A stretch of 64,000 nucleotides of DNA from Leptolyngbya sp. 'hensonii' (GCF_001939115.1 NZ_MQTZ01000047.1:1-64000), one strand, 5' to 3'; shown: positions 34,811 through 44,131, counted from the stretch's first letter. Notes: a model not told the origin generated them from the sequence alone. Translations and numbers: made by a program.

Positions 34811-35488
34811 ATGAAGCTTGATATTTTACATCAGCCTGATAGTGCGATCGCCAAGATTGACATGGCACCGATGGAAGAACTGATTGCCCAAGCGGGTGCA
34901 ATGGTGGCAATGAGCAGCCATATGGAAGTCAACACTACTCTGCGTAAGGGCAAGGGCGGCGGTGTGTTTGGCGGACTCAAACGTGTGCTGGCAGGTGAAT
35001 CGTTATTTCTCAGTGTGTTTCGCTCTGGGTCTACCCCCGCAGAGATTTATCTCGCCCCTAAACTGATGGGTGACATTCTGCCCTATCAACTGTCTGGCAC
35101 AGAATTAGTGATTCAAGCCACAGGCTATCTCGCCTGTACTCCTGGAGTTGATATTGACTTGGGCTTCCAGGGCATCAAATCTATCTTCTCTGGGGAATCG
35201 ATCTTTTGGCTTACCGCTAGCGGTTCAGGTTTAGTTCTCCTGAGTTCCTTTGGCAGCATTTACGAAGTGCAAGTCGATGGTGAATACATTGTCGATACGG
35301 GACATATCGTCGCCTTTGAAAAGAACTTGAACTTCACAATCACCAAACCGGGGACAAGCTGGCTTGGCGCGTTCTTAGGCGGAGAAGGATTTGTCTGTAA
35401 GTTTCAGGGCAAAGGTCGTCTTTTCTGCCAAACACACAATCCAGGCGCGTTTGGTCGCTTAGTGGGCAGCAAGCTTCCACCCCGATAA
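34811..35488 (+). CDS. AIM24 / TIGR00266 family protein, copy 2
   Basis: The 225-residue protein starts MKLDILHQPDSAIAKIDMAP and contains LIAQAGAMVAMSSHMEVNT, LAGESLFLSVFRSGSTPAEI and GEYIVDTGHIVAFEKNLNFT, the same motif order as its two neighbours. There is no signal peptide. The family is known from soluble, membrane-associated complexes; exact function is unknown. It starts 15 bases after copy 1. Confidence 0.85.
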   Translation: MKLDILHQPDSAIAKIDMAPMEELIAQAGAMVAMSSHMEVNTTLRKGKGGGVFGGLKRVLAGESLFLSVFRSGSTPAEIYLAPKLMGDILPYQLSGTELVIQATGYLACTPGVDIDLGFQGIKSIFSGESIFWLTASGSGLVLLSSFGSIYEVQVDGEYIVDTGHIVAFEKNLNFTITKPGTSWLGAFLGGEGFVCKFQGKGRLFCQTHNPGAFGRLVGSKLPPR

Positions 35489-35530
35489 ACCCGATAAAAG
35501 AGAAAACAGCAGAACGAAGAGTGAAGACCT

Positions 35531-36223
35531 ATGTCAGAAATTGCATATACGATCGAACATTCCCCAGCTTATGCGTCGCTGCAACTTCAGTTGAAAGCAA
35601 ACCAAACGGTGTTGGTTGAGTCGGGCGCGATGGCCGCAATGGATGCCTGGATTAAGATGAAATCAAAAGTTCGGGGCGGTTTAATGAAAGGGTTGGGTCG
35701 CATGCTAGGCGGCGAATCCCTGTTTCTGAGTGAATTTACGGCTGAGGGCAAATCTGGCGAATTGTATGTTTCTCCGGGCGTTCCTGGTGACATTCAACAC
35801 TATTACCTGGAAGGCAATAGTTTGATGGTGCAGTCGTCGGGGTTTGTGGCAGCGAGTCCATCTGTTGAAATAGATACGAAGTTTCAAGGGTTTAAGGGGT
35901 TCTTTAGCGGTGAATCGCTATTTTTACTCAAAGCCACAGGCAGAGGTGATATTTGGTTTAGCTCTTTTGGGGCAATTCTAGAAATTCCGGTATCAGGAGA
36001 ATATGTGGTCGATACGGGGTATATTGTTGCCTTTGAAGACACCCTGAACTATAAGGTTGAGGTGTTAGGTGGTTTGTCCTTTAAGAATTTGAGAACCAGT
36101 ATTTTTGGAGGGGAAGGGTTGGTGTGTCGGTTTAGTGGCACTGGTAAATTGTGGGTTCAATCACGGCAGTTGAGTTCCTTTATCAACTTTATTACCCCCT
36201 TCCGCCCCGTTAAGAGTAACTAG
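35531..36223 (+). CDS. AIM24 / TIGR00266 family protein, copy 3
   Basis: The 230-residue protein starts MSEIAYTIEHSPAYASLQLQ and has VLVESGAMAAMDAWIKMKS, LGGESLFLSEFTAEGKSGEL and GEYVVDTGYIVAFEDTLNYK. This copy resembles the classic TIGR00266 form most closely. It lies between copy 2 and the M48 protease, with 15 bases to the protease start. Confidence 0.87.
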   Translation: MSEIAYTIEHSPAYASLQLQLKANQTVLVESGAMAAMDAWIKMKSKVRGGLMKGLGRMLGGESLFLSEFTAEGKSGELYVSPGVPGDIQHYYLEGNSLMVQSSGFVAASPSVEIDTKFQGFKGFFSGESLFLLKATGRGDIWFSSFGAILEIPVSGEYVVDTGYIVAFEDTLNYKVEVLGGLSFKNLRTSIFGGEGLVCRFSGTGKLWVQSRQLSSFINFITPFRPVKSN

Positions 36224-36238
36224 TCAAGGTTCAACGCT

Positions 36239-37072
36239 ATGCCGATCGAACTGCCCCCCGGAACTGCGAGTTACAGCGATCGCTCTCAACCCCCGCAAAA
36301 ACGTCAATACCTTTTGCTATTTGGCATTGGGGTTGCTATTGTAATCGCTGTCTTTTGGTTGTTTAACACCCTGGTCAATGGCTTAGTGTGGCTGATTCCT
36401 CCCGGTGTTGAGCGACAATTGGGGGTGTTGACAGTGCCCGCCTTTGAGCGATTGGCACAACCTTCCCCAGCGCAAGACACGCTGAATCAATTCCTCGATC
36501 GCCTGGAGGCTCATCTCCCTGCTGAGCAGAGACAAAACCGCGACTATCAAGTGCTGTTTGTTCCAGACTCAACTGTGAATGCGTTGGCAATTCCGGGCGA
36601 TCGCATCATCATCTACAAGGGCTTACTCAACAAGATGGAGTCTGAGAATGAGTTGATGATGGTGTTGGGTCATGAATTGGGTCACTTTTCTAATCGTGAC
36701 CATTTACGGGCATTGGGACGTGGCTTGGTGCTGCAACTAGCACTGGCAACCTTCTTTGGCGATATCGGTTCACTCCAGGCGATCGCCGTTTCGGGTGTGA
36801 CGGCTCTCAGTGATGCTCGCTTTTCTCAAAACCAGGAATATCGTGCCGATAGCGTTGGGTTAGATCTGCTTCAGGCTACCTATGGACACGTTGCTGGAGC
36901 CACTGACTTCTTCGCTGAACTGAGCCAGCAACTCGAACTTAATATTGAGTTTCTCTCGACTCACCCTGCCTCTCAAAATCGGGTGAAACAACTGGAAGAG
37001 GCGATCGCCCAACGAGGCTATAGACTGGGAGAAAAACGTCCGCTGCCCGCTGCACTTACTGAGATTAGTTAA
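36239..37072 (+). CDS. M48 family zinc metallopeptidase
   Basis: The 277-residue membrane protein has one N-terminal helix (RQYLLLFGIGVAIVIAVFWL) and a gluzincin active site, MMVLGHELGHFSNRDHLRAL (HELGH), with the third ligand Glu in QNQEYRADSVGLDLL. This resembles Oma1/BepA-type M48 proteases that degrade damaged membrane or outer-membrane proteins. As the last gene of the AIM24-like operon it may process or quality-control the same membrane system, which is inference from operon structure. Confidence 0.92.
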   Translation: MPIELPPGTASYSDRSQPPQKRQYLLLFGIGVAIVIAVFWLFNTLVNGLVWLIPPGVERQLGVLTVPAFERLAQPSPAQDTLNQFLDRLEAHLPAEQRQNRDYQVLFVPDSTVNALAIPGDRIIIYKGLLNKMESENELMMVLGHELGHFSNRDHLRALGRGLVLQLALATFFGDIGSLQAIAVSGVTALSDARFSQNQEYRADSVGLDLLQATYGHVAGATDFFAELSQQLELNIEFLSTHPASQNRVKQLEEAIAQRGYRLGEKRPLPAALTEIS

Positions 37073-37161
37073 CGAATGGGGGGTTCGGGGGGCTATAATT
37101 CCCCCGCCATAGAAACTATCCCCCTGGTAAATTGCAAGTTGTGGGAACCGGTTTTTATGCG

Positions 37162-37269
37162 TAGTGTTCCGTCAGGAAAATTTTGACGGGTCGAAGACCC
37201 GCAAAATTTAACCCCAATCAACAACCTGGATTTTGGCTGCCCGTCAATCATTGATTGACTTACCAGTAG
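37162..37269. repeat. 108-bp MITE-like repeat, copy 1
   Basis: The sequence TAGTGTTCCGTCAGGAAAAT to CATTGATTGACTTACCAGTA matches 39091-39198 at all but three positions. It contains a GACGGGTCGAAGACCCGC hairpin and inverted TTGACGGG/CCCGTCAA arms. Both copies have the same orientation and flank the small exported protein gene and cpcE. Confidence 0.8.
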
Positions 37270-37313
37270 GCTGAAGTAATAGAAGCGGGATCAAAAGAAG
37301 CGGGATCACCACC

Positions 37314-37895
37314 ATGACACCCCTATCATTAGTGAGTTCTCTGGCTGCCCTAGCCGTCGTCACGGCCCCGATCGTGCAGGCTTCCGCCGCCGGACCAGCG
37401 TTCCGGATTTCCCTGGTGCAAGTCGCTCCGACGCTACGCCCCCTAGTGCCCAAAATTCAGGCTGGCCTCCCTCGCGGCATGGCCATGCGCCTGCCACGTC
37501 AGTTGGAAGGGACTACGGATGATGGTAGAAAATTTCCCCTCTACGGAATCATCCAGTCCAGGAATAATCATGACCAGTTCACGCTTCAATTGGTGATCAC
37601 ACCAGACTGCGAGGTCAGGGCCTGTCTGGTCGGGTATATTGCGGTTGCCTCCCATCGCTTCAAAGCCTCACCCCGCAGGGGGGAAGAAACGGAATCGATC
37701 CCCCTCACCTCAGGGATTCGAGGACAATATGTTTACCGATCGTTTCCCAACAATGCCGCTTTACCACCCGTCCATATTGTGGTTTGGGAGCAGGATGGTT
37801 TCGCCTACATTGTGAGTTCTACGATGAAGAAATGGAAAGTACTGGAAATTGCCAAATCCATGGCCACTGGAGCAGTCATTCCAAGCCATCCCTAA
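37314..37895 (+). CDS. Exported protein of unknown function
   Basis: The 193-residue product has a signal peptide (MTPLSLVSSLAALAVVTAPI, cleavage near QASAAG). It then holds a beta-rich body with two cysteines in TPDCEVRACLVGYIAVASHR, probably a periplasmic disulfide. The end KKWKVLEIAKSMATGAVIPS is helical. I recognise no named family. It starts 45 bases after the MITE-like repeat and converges on cpcE. Confidence 0.7.
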   Translation: MTPLSLVSSLAALAVVTAPIVQASAAGPAFRISLVQVAPTLRPLVPKIQAGLPRGMAMRLPRQLEGTTDDGRKFPLYGIIQSRNNHDQFTLQLVITPDCEVRACLVGYIAVASHRFKASPRRGEETESIPLTSGIRGQYVYRSFPNNAALPPVHIVVWEQDGFAYIVSSTMKKWKVLEIAKSMATGAVIPSHP

Positions 37896-38016
37896 CCATC
37901 GCCATCGCCCCATGCGGGGTAGAAGTTCTGAGTCAGTGGTATGAACATTCAAAGGCAAAACCCTAGACTGCCCACAGCATCTTCTAATCCTGAGACAGGG
38001 AAACGATGGTACAGTC

Positions 38017-38856
38017 CTACAACAGGTCATCCATCAAGGTCATCACTTTGATCGCCCCTGCAGTCAAATCCGGCGGTGAAGTTTGCTGCAACTGTGCCTC
38101 CAACAATCCCTTGAGGGCGATGAGCTTGAGGCTATTTTCTGCTTGAGTTTGGGCGATCGCTTCTGCTGCTGGTAAATATGAGATCGCCCCCAGATCGGCG
38201 AGGATCGTCCGCCGCAGTTGCAACGAGGGGCTATCCAACGCCTGCACCAGCTGATCCCCATAGAGGGAGTCATGGGTTAACTGATACATGGCTCGGATAG
38301 CTGCATATTGCACCCGCTCAACCGGATGTTCTAGAAAGGGCTTGGCATAAGGAATTGCATGGGTAGCCCGTAAAGCACCCACAGCTTCGAGGATGGCATC
38401 ATAGGGTTGGGAGAGATCCGGCTGATTTGGAACTAATTGATCTCCCTGCACCCCTGTAGCCAGCAGATCAATCAACATTGGGACACAGGCTGGATCTCCC
38501 AGGGCCAGCAGGGCCTGGGCTGCCGCTTCCCGCACATAGTAATCCGAACAGGCGAGCGATCGGATCAAGACCGGAACTGCCCGCAGATCGCCCAGTTTTC
38601 CCAAGGCCCTGGCTGCATTCCGCCGCAGCGGGTATCCCCCCGCCTCCGTCTGATCCGCTTCATCTTCCAGCGCCGCAATTAAGGCCAGGATAGCCGCATC
38701 CTCCCGAACCCGAAACCGGCCCAGCCACCAAGCTGCATAAAACCGCAACCCCAGATCAGATCCCTGGAGGTTGGCGATCGCCTGCTCTACGGTTAAGGCT
38801 GGATCTGCCGCACTAACTGGAGAAGGCTCCATCGTTTCAAAAGTAGACTCTTGCAT
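38017..38856 (-). CDS. cpcE: Phycocyanobilin lyase, CpcE-like HEAT-repeat subunit
   Basis: With the ATG at 38854-38856 the product has 279 residues; a longer frame begins with TTG and lacks support. It is a string of HEAT-like repeats: LGLRFYAAWWLGRFRVRED, GGYPLRRNAARALGKLGDLR and YYVREAAAQALLALGDPACV. These match CpcE of the CpcE/CpcF lyase, which attaches phycocyanobilin to Cys84 of alpha-phycocyanin. It follows the rod linker genes by about 380 bases, separated by a MITE-like repeat. No cpcF gene follows, although CpcE normally works as a heterodimer. A PecE-like role is less likely since no pec genes are present. Confidence 0.85.
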   Translation of the reverse strand: MQESTFETMEPSPVSAADPALTVEQAIANLQGSDLGLRFYAAWWLGRFRVREDAAILALIAALEDEADQTEAGGYPLRRNAARALGKLGDLRAVPVLIRSLACSDYYVREAAAQALLALGDPACVPMLIDLLATGVQGDQLVPNQPDLSQPYDAILEAVGALRATHAIPYAKPFLEHPVERVQYAAIRAMYQLTHDSLYGDQLVQALDSPSLQLRRTILADLGAISYLPAAEAIAQTQAENSLKLIALKGLLEAQLQQTSPPDLTAGAIKVMTLMDDLL

Positions 38857-39090
38857 AAATTCAAAATATATAAACAAAACCGGCCTACGCCGGTTACTAC
38901 AGTAGTTTTTTAGATAGTTCTACTGGATTTTGTATTTCCATCTTTAATCCCCGCTGGGGAGAGGGGTGGGTTAAATACTCCTGTTCCCAGACAGGAACCC
39001 CACCCCAACTCACCCAAACCCACCCCGAGCAGGAAGGGATTTAAAGGGATTGGTCTCAAGCAGACCAATCCCCCTACGAGAGATCACCTC

Positions 39091-39198
39091 TAGTGTTCCG
39101 TCAGAAAAATTTTGACGGGTCAAAGACCCGCAAAATTTAACCCCAATCAACAACCTGGATTTTGGCTGCCCGTCAATCATTGATTGACTTACCACTAG
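39091..39198. repeat. 108-bp MITE-like repeat, copy 2
   Basis: This is the second, same-orientation copy of the element at 37162-37269, with only three differences. Its ends form short inverted repeats, CTAGTG at 39090-39095 and CACTAG at 39193-39198. It separates cpcE from the rod linker genes. Confidence 0.8.
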
Positions 39199-39235
39199 AT
39201 GGAAGGGGGATAGGAGAGGTGAGGCTATTCAGGCT

Positions 39236-40105
39236 TTAGAGGGGGGTAATGCTGGCAATCTTGCCACCCTGCCGTTGCACCCGTTGCATGTGAGGAGTCA
39301 ACTCTTCGTAGGGAATAATCACAGCCTTGTTAACCCGGCGCACCTTGGGGTAGCCCTTGCCAGTAATGCCAGCCACTTCAACGCGGAAGAGTTGGCCAGA
39401 ACCAAATGCCTTGGATCCACCAAAAGCACTGTAGGAGGCATCTCCTTTGAGCGCAGGCAGGAAGGCAAATCCCCCAGCTCCGCCCGATGGGGGCACCACC
39501 ACGGAAGCCGTGTTGCGAGCCAAATCCTTCACCAGACGAGGAACCGTACCAATCAGTTGAGCAGTATCGCTGTTGGCATAACCCCGATACATCTGCAACA
39601 GGCGAGGGAACCCAGCCGTTTTCTGGCCGATCCCAGTCGTCACCAGATCCCGATAGTAGGGAACAATATTTTCCCCAAAGTAGGCATCGTACTCTGCCGA
39701 ATCAATATAGGAGTCGATATCGGCTTCATAACCTTGATTCTGATACAGATCCAGATGGGCGGTAATTTCAGACTGATCGTAAGGAGCCCGACCCAACAGA
39801 TGTTTGAAATTGAGTTCGATCGTCCGGCTCTGGAAGCTGCTGTGGAAAAACTTCTGCTTGTACAGATCGGACTTGGCCACCTGGCGGACAAATTCCCGCA
39901 CGGTGATCTTGCTATCCCGCAGGAGGGACTCTGCAATCACCAGGCGATCGGCGGCGAGGAGATGGGGATTACCCAAAACCTGCCGATAAACAGCCAGAAT
40001 CACGGCTTCAATATCTCCCTGGGTCGCATTGGGACGCAATTCTACTGGTGCGGCATCGCTAAATGCAGATGTCCCTAAGCGAGATGCTGCTGTTGTAATA
40101 GCCAC
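39236..40105 (-). CDS. cpcC: Phycobilisome rod linker polypeptide (CpcC-like), second copy
   Basis: This 289-residue protein starts with a GTG at 40103-40105 that has an AAGGAG site eleven bases before it. An N-terminal linker domain (about 20-170) includes [20 protein letters not shown]-type sequence (here [20 protein letters not shown]) and [12 protein letters not shown] CpcD-like domain ends the protein (residues about 230-285, with [20 protein letters not shown]). Such 30-kDa linkers join phycocyanin hexamers in rods and tune energy transfer. It is the last gene of the cpcBA-linker-linker group, 32 bases after the first linker. Confidence 0.9.
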   Translation of the reverse strand: MAITTAASRLGTSAFSDAAPVELRPNATQGDIEAVILAVYRQVLGNPHLLAADRLVIAESLLRDSKITVREFVRQVAKSDLYKQKFFHSSFQSRTIELNFKHLLGRAPYDQSEITAHLDLYQNQGYEADIDSYIDSAEYDAYFGENIVPYYRDLVTTGIGQKTAGFPRLLQMYRGYANSDTAQLIGTVPRLVKDLARNTASVVVPPSGGAGGFAFLPALKGDASYSAFGGSKAFGSGQLFRVEVAGITGKGYPKVRRVNKAVIIPYEELTPHMQRVQRQGGKIASITPL

Positions 40106-40137
40106 CTAAAATTCTCCTTCAGTAATGGGTAGATTTA

Positions 40138-40944
40138 CTAAACAGAAGTAACGCTGAGTACTTTACTCCCGGATCGATTCAGCTGCTGTAGCTTGTTGGT
40201 CAACTGGTCGTAAGCCACAACAACTTCCGTCACGGTACGACGCACAACAGCCGAGTTGGAAGATGCGGCTTTCAAGAGCCGAATCCGGTAAACATCTCCC
40301 CGGCTACCACCGACTGCACCAGACAGGGATCCTGAAGCCGGAGCACTGATGGGGGTAGCCAGATTGCGGGCAACTTCCCAGGTCAGCTTCGGTTGTTTCT
40401 GTCCCTGAGATCGATCGCTGTTAGCATAGCCGCGATAGAGCTGCAGCAGACGACTGAAACCGATCGCCCTTGAGCCTGGATGATCAACCTGGAAATCGCG
40501 ATGGTAGGGTACTACATTATTCCCGAAGCTTTGTTGATATTCGTCTGAAGCAAGATAGGAGTCAATCTCAGCTTCATACCCTTGGGAAGTGTAGACATCC
40601 AGATGGTAGGCAATCTCAGACTGATCGTAAGGAGCACGCCCCAATAAATGTTTAAAATTCAATTCTATGAACCGGACATGGAAGTTGGGGTATAAAAACT
40701 TCTGCCGATAAAGTTCAGATTGAGCGATCGCCCGCACAAAGTCTCGCACCGAGATATTGCCTTGGGTCAAGAGTGATTCAGGGCCAACTAAACGCTCACT
40801 CTGCATCAGGTACTCATTGCCCAGCACCTGACGATAGGCTGCCAGAATAACAGCCTGTGCATCTTCCGGAGTCCGCAATTCAACGGGTTCCGTTTCTTCA
40901 AAAGCACTAATCCCTAATTTCCCTGCTTCTTGTAAGCCAGCCAT
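40138..40944 (-). CDS. cpcC: Phycobilisome rod linker polypeptide (CpcC-like), first copy
   Basis: The 268-residue protein has the pbs linker domain (residues about 15-175) with [20 protein letters not shown] and [20 protein letters not shown], then a C-terminal CpcD-like domain with [20 protein letters not shown]. Two tandem linkers of this type position the outer and inner phycocyanin discs in other cyanobacteria. The first lies 147 bases after cpcA, with the hairpin between them, which should lower its expression relative to cpcBA. Confidence 0.9.
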   Translation of the reverse strand: MAGLQEAGKLGISAFEETEPVELRTPEDAQAVILAAYRQVLGNEYLMQSERLVGPESLLTQGNISVRDFVRAIAQSELYRQKFLYPNFHVRFIELNFKHLLGRAPYDQSEIAYHLDVYTSQGYEAEIDSYLASDEYQQSFGNNVVPYHRDFQVDHPGSRAIGFSRLLQLYRGYANSDRSQGQKQPKLTWEVARNLATPISAPASGSLSGAVGGSRGDVYRIRLLKAASSNSAVVRRTVTEVVVAYDQLTNKLQQLNRSGSKVLSVTSV

Positions 40945-41021
40945 AGTGATTTCCCCCTCGAATCAAAAATGATATAGACAACTTCTTGTCAGTGGTTTTT
41001 AAGGTTGCTGCTTATAAAATA

Positions 41022-41079
41022 GCCCGGAAAGGTAGACAACAATCGCCTTCAAGGGATGAAGCTGTCTACCTTTCCGGGC
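41022..41079 (-). terminator. Hairpin after cpcA (attenuator or mRNA-stabilising)
   Basis: A perfect 16-bp stem, GCCCGGAAAGGTAGAC (41022-41037) and GTCTACCTTTCCGGGC (41064-41079), encloses a 26-base loop. In the transcription direction it is followed by TATTTTAT, a poor T-run. Similar hairpins downstream of cpcBA cause partial termination or RNA processing, giving an excess of cpcBA over linker mRNA. Confidence 0.85.
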
Positions 41080-41090
41080 AAGATCCATGA

Positions 41091-41579
41091 CTAGCTCAGG
41101 GCATTGATCATGTAGTCAATGTAGGAGTTAGCTTCCAGAGCGGGGTCACCCGTCAGACCATGATTGGCCTTGATATACTTGAGGGCTTCAACATACCAGC
41201 TGGGGGACAGCTCAAAGGTGCTGTGCATTTCAGCCAGACCAGCCAACAGGTAGTCATCAGCAGGACCCGTACCCCCAGCAATCAGGCAGTATTGAATCAT
41301 CCGCACATAGTAGCCGATGTCGCGGGAGCACTTGGCTTTGCCCCGAGCATCAGAGGCATAGTTGTTACCGGACATGGTGGTGGTGTAAGGGAAGCGCTGG
41401 TAAACTGCGTTAGCAGCACCTTCAGTCAACTGAGCAGCTTTAGCACCCAGAGCCCGAGCTGCTTCCAGGTCAGCCGTAGCCAGACGGAGGCGACCAAATG
41501 CAATCTGAAGCTCGGTGTTGCTCAGGAAGCGGCCCTGAGAATCAGCAGTTGAAACAGCTTCAGTCAATTGCGTTTTCAT
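41091..41579 (-). CDS. cpcA: Phycocyanin alpha subunit
   Basis: The 162-residue protein begins [20 protein letters not shown] and has the bilin-binding Cys in [16 protein letters not shown], the alpha-84 site. [20 protein letters not shown] and [10 protein letters not shown] form the conserved end. Length and motifs match phycocyanin alpha rather than phycoerythrocyanin or allophycocyanin. It pairs with CpcB to make the (alpha-beta)6 hexamers of the rods, absorbing orange-red light. cpcB lies 104 bases upstream; a 16-bp hairpin follows the stop. Confidence 0.96.
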   Translation of the reverse strand: MKTQLTEAVSTADSQGRFLSNTELQIAFGRLRLATADLEAARALGAKAAQLTEGAANAVYQRFPYTTTMSGNNYASDARGKAKCSRDIGYYVRMIQYCLIAGGTGPADDYLLAGLAEMHSTFELSPSWYVEALKYIKANHGLTGDPALEANSYIDYMINALS

Positions 41580-41683
41580 CAGTATGTGATCTCCCTAAAT
41601 GGTTTACAGAAAGTTTGCGTGGAATTAAGTCCTGATTACACTGAACAGATGATTGAGAATGGGACACCCGTCAGTGGCAGCGG

Positions 41684-42202
41684 TTAGGCTACGGCAGCAG
41701 CAGCCCGATCGAAGTAGCTAGCCAATTCAGCCATCAGAGCGCTACAGTCGCCGGGTTGGATATTGTTGCGATCGTTAGCAATAGCAATCGCCGCATCTCT
41801 CATCTTGGTAATGCTGTTAGCCACGGAAGCACCGGGAACACCAAGAGCCAGGTAGGTTTCCCGCAGGCCATTCAAGCAGCGATCGTCCAGCACACTGGAG
41901 TCTCCAGTAAACACTGCATAGGTGATGTAGCGCAGGATAATTTCCATATCGCGCACACAAGCAGAAACCCGACGGTTGGTGTAGGCGTTGCCACCGGGAG
42001 CAATCAGCTGGGGCTGCTCTGCAAACAGAGCCCGAGCTGCGCTGGCTACGATCGTAGACGCACTACCGGTAATACGGTTCACAACGTCATAGCGCTTAGC
42101 ACCATCTTTAACCACAGCGAGCAAAGCATCGATTTGAGCGTTACTGACCAACTCACCCCGCGTATCAGCCTGGGAAACTACCTTGGTAAACGCGTCTAGC
42201 AT
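41684..42202 (-). CDS. cpcB: Phycocyanin beta subunit
   Basis: The 172-residue protein begins [20 protein letters not shown]. It contains the beta-84 chromophore Cys in [20 protein letters not shown] and the beta-155 Cys in [40 protein letters not shown] and [18 protein letters not shown] are the family signatures and point to phycocyanin, not phycoerythrocyanin. It is the first gene of the rod operon, downstream of a 680-base divergent region, with a GGAGATT-type ribosome-binding site before the ATG. Confidence 0.96.
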   Translation of the reverse strand: MLDAFTKVVSQADTRGELVSNAQIDALLAVVKDGAKRYDVVNRITGSASTIVASAARALFAEQPQLIAPGGNAYTNRRVSACVRDMEIILRYITYAVFTGDSSVLDDRCLNGLRETYLALGVPGASVANSITKMRDAAIAIANDRNNIQPGDCSALMAELASYFDRAAAAVA

Positions 42203-42885
42203 TGATTCAATCTCCTAATTTTGCTCAATTGAATATTTATGTTTTTGTTTCAAAACTGATAGATTCAGCTTGAATTTTCGATTTCCAAAACAACCTGGAC
42301 AGGCTGTGATACAACCCATCTCAATTTCATAAAATCATCCACTAATTCAAGCGATGATTTTATGAAATACCAAAGCTTCTGAAGGGAAATCTAGAGATGT
42401 ATCCCCAGCAGATTTGTGATATTGGCTTGTCAACATCACAAGGCAAACTTGGAAATCGCAACTCCTGGCCATGAAAGCCAAGAATTCAGTGGTTTTTAGA
42501 CTACCCCTGATTAAAGCAAGCCATTTGTGCAACATTTGTGCAATTTCAGAAAATTAAGCAGAAACTTTATTAAAAAATAATAAGAAAATCCAGGATCTGC
42601 TTTCAGCAAAGGTTTCAGATTCTTGCCTTGATTCGGTCTTTTTAACTTATCCTTACAGCAAGGAGGTCATCACCGATCGAGGACTCTGGCAAAAGCTAGC
42701 CATCCCCACCTATAAGATGGGAGACTGGCCTGTTTTTAGGTGGTAATTTTAGGGGTAATTTCGCCCTTATTTAAAAAGTTAAAGTCTGTAACGTTTTATC
42801 AGGTTGACACCAATTGAAATCCCCTCCCCCTTTATGATGATCGGGATACTCTTTGAACTTTAGTAAGATAGGAGTTTATGTAAAC
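42203..42885. promoter_or_regulatory. Divergent cpcB / cpcG promoter region
   Basis: These 683 bases are AT-rich and hold no gene. They should include the strong cpcB promoter (leftward, probably with a long leader) and the cpcG promoter (rightward). A perfect 16-bp inverted repeat lies at 42324-42368. AAAGTTAAAGTCTGTAACGT near 42775-42795 is a plausible but unproven cpcG upstream element. Confidence 0.5.
42324..42368. repeat. Perfect 16-bp inverted repeat upstream of cpcB
   Basis: ATTTCATAAAATCATC (42324-42339) and GATGATTTTATGAAAT (42353-42368) are exact complements with a 13-base spacer. The site is about 120-165 bases upstream of the cpcB start, so it could form an RNA hairpin in the leader or be a protein-binding site. 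Confidence 0.75.
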
Positions 42886-43638
42886 GTGGCTATCCCTCTA
42901 TTAGCTTATGCTCCTTCATGTCCGAACCAGCGCGTAGCCCCGCTCGGTGCACGGGACGATGAAGCTATCATTTATTCAGCCGATGATCAATTCTCGCCAT
43001 CCGAAATGGGAAATCTGATCAACGCGGCCTATCGCCAGATTTTCTTCCATGCATTTAAGTGGGATCGTGAAATCGCCCTGGAATCCCAACTCCGCAACAG
43101 ACAGATCACCGTGCGCGACTTTATCCGAGGTCTGCTGCTCTCTAAAACCTTTATCGATAGTTTCTACGACAAAAACAGTAATTATCGCTTTGTAGAGCAT
43201 TGTGTTGAAAAGGTCCTGGGACGGCGGGTTTATAGCCAGAAAGAGAAGATCGCCTGGTCTGCTGTGGTGATGACGAAAGGGGTCAAAGGGTTTGTTGATG
43301 ACCTACTCAACAGCGACGAATATCTCGACAACTTTGGTGAAAATACCGTTCCCTACCATCGTCGCCGCATTCTACCCAGTCGCGCGACCGGTGAAATTCC
43401 CTTCAACATCACCTCTCCCCGCTATGATGCGTACTACCGTTCCAAATTGGGCTTCCCCCAGACCATTTGGCAAGAGGTTGTTCGGAGCTTCCGCTCTTAC
43501 GAAAGACAACCCAAGACTGGCGATCCCGTTTTGTTCGCCAATATGGCCAGGAGCATCAGTCCGGTGGCGGCGACACCAAGCAGAGTCTCCGTTTACGACA
43601 TCGATATCGAAAAAGCCGTCCCTTACCGTTCTCGCTAG
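42886..43638 (+). CDS. cpcG: Phycobilisome rod-core linker CpcG
   Basis: The start is the GTG at 42886 (GGAG site 11 bases upstream), which gives [17 protein letters not shown], the family N-terminus; the frame runs further up from a TTG. The product has 250 residues. The pbs linker domain spans about 20-190: [59 protein letters not shown] and [20 protein letters not shown]. CpcG links the rods to the allophycocyanin core. It is divergent from the cpcB operon, ends in a strong terminator and appears monocistronic. Confidence 0.93.
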   Translation: MAIPLLAYAPSCPNQRVAPLGARDDEAIIYSADDQFSPSEMGNLINAAYRQIFFHAFKWDREIALESQLRNRQITVRDFIRGLLLSKTFIDSFYDKNSNYRFVEHCVEKVLGRRVYSQKEKIAWSAVVMTKGVKGFVDDLLNSDEYLDNFGENTVPYHRRRILPSRATGEIPFNITSPRYDAYYRSKLGFPQTIWQEVVRSFRSYERQPKTGDPVLFANMARSISPVAATPSRVSVYDIDIEKAVPYRSR

Positions 43639-43679
43639 AGAATAGAGGTTATCGATCTATTTCTGGGCTCTGTTGCCCC

Positions 43680-43721
43680 ACAGATCTCCGATTTCTGGAA
43701 GAAATCGGAGATCTGTTTTTT
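43680..43721 (+). terminator. Rho-independent terminator after cpcG
   Basis: A near-perfect hairpin, ACAGATCTCCGATTTC and GAAATCGGAGATCTGT with a TGGAA-type loop, is followed by TTTTTT. It ends about 45 bases after the cpcG stop and separates cpcG from the cupin gene. Confidence 0.92.
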
Positions 43722-43780
43722 CGTGAACAGTTTAGACTGTTTATCGCTGCTACGCTGAGCGGAAAAGGTTTTTCAGACCT

Positions 43781-44131
43781 ATGACAACATCCCGCATTTT
43801 TACTACTGTCGAATTCATTCAACTGTCTGAAGAGGAGCCCATCCGATCGATCGTGACGGAATCCCCTGAAGCTGTAGTGGTGATGTGGTGTGTGCTACCC
43901 GGACAACAGATTCAGCCGCATATTCACCCAACCGGGCAAGATACCTGGGTCGTACTATCCGGCCAGGGAGAGTACCTGCTGGACCAGGAGGGGGCAACCC
44001 AGTCCATCGTACCGGGACAAATCGCTGTTGCCCAAGTCGGTCAGGTCCATGGCGTGATCAATCGGGGGCAGGAACCCTTCCTCTTTGTGTCGATCGTAGT
44101 CCCCCAGGATGCTGGATTTCAACCTGTATGA
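43781..44131 (+). CDS. Cupin-domain protein
   Basis: The 116-residue single-cupin protein has the metal-binding motif 1 QIQPHIHPTGQDTWVVLSGQ and motif 2 VPGQIAVAQVGQVHGVINRG. Two His (PHIHP) and a third His in VHGV are the likely metal ligands. Such small cupins may be isomerases, dioxygenases or sensors; none is indicated here. It starts 60 bases after the cpcG terminator and is followed by the M28 peptidase 73 bases on. Confidence 0.88.
   Translation: MTTSRIFTTVEFIQLSEEEPIRSIVTESPEAVVVMWCVLPGQQIQPHIHPTGQDTWVVLSGQGEYLLDQEGATQSIVPGQIAVAQVGQVHGVINRGQEPFLFVSIVVPQDAGFQPV

Noticed and set aside
41684-42202. Phycoerythrocyanin beta (PecB) instead of phycocyanin beta
   Set aside because: [20 protein letters not shown] and [12 protein letters not shown] match CpcB; PecB has a different sequence there.
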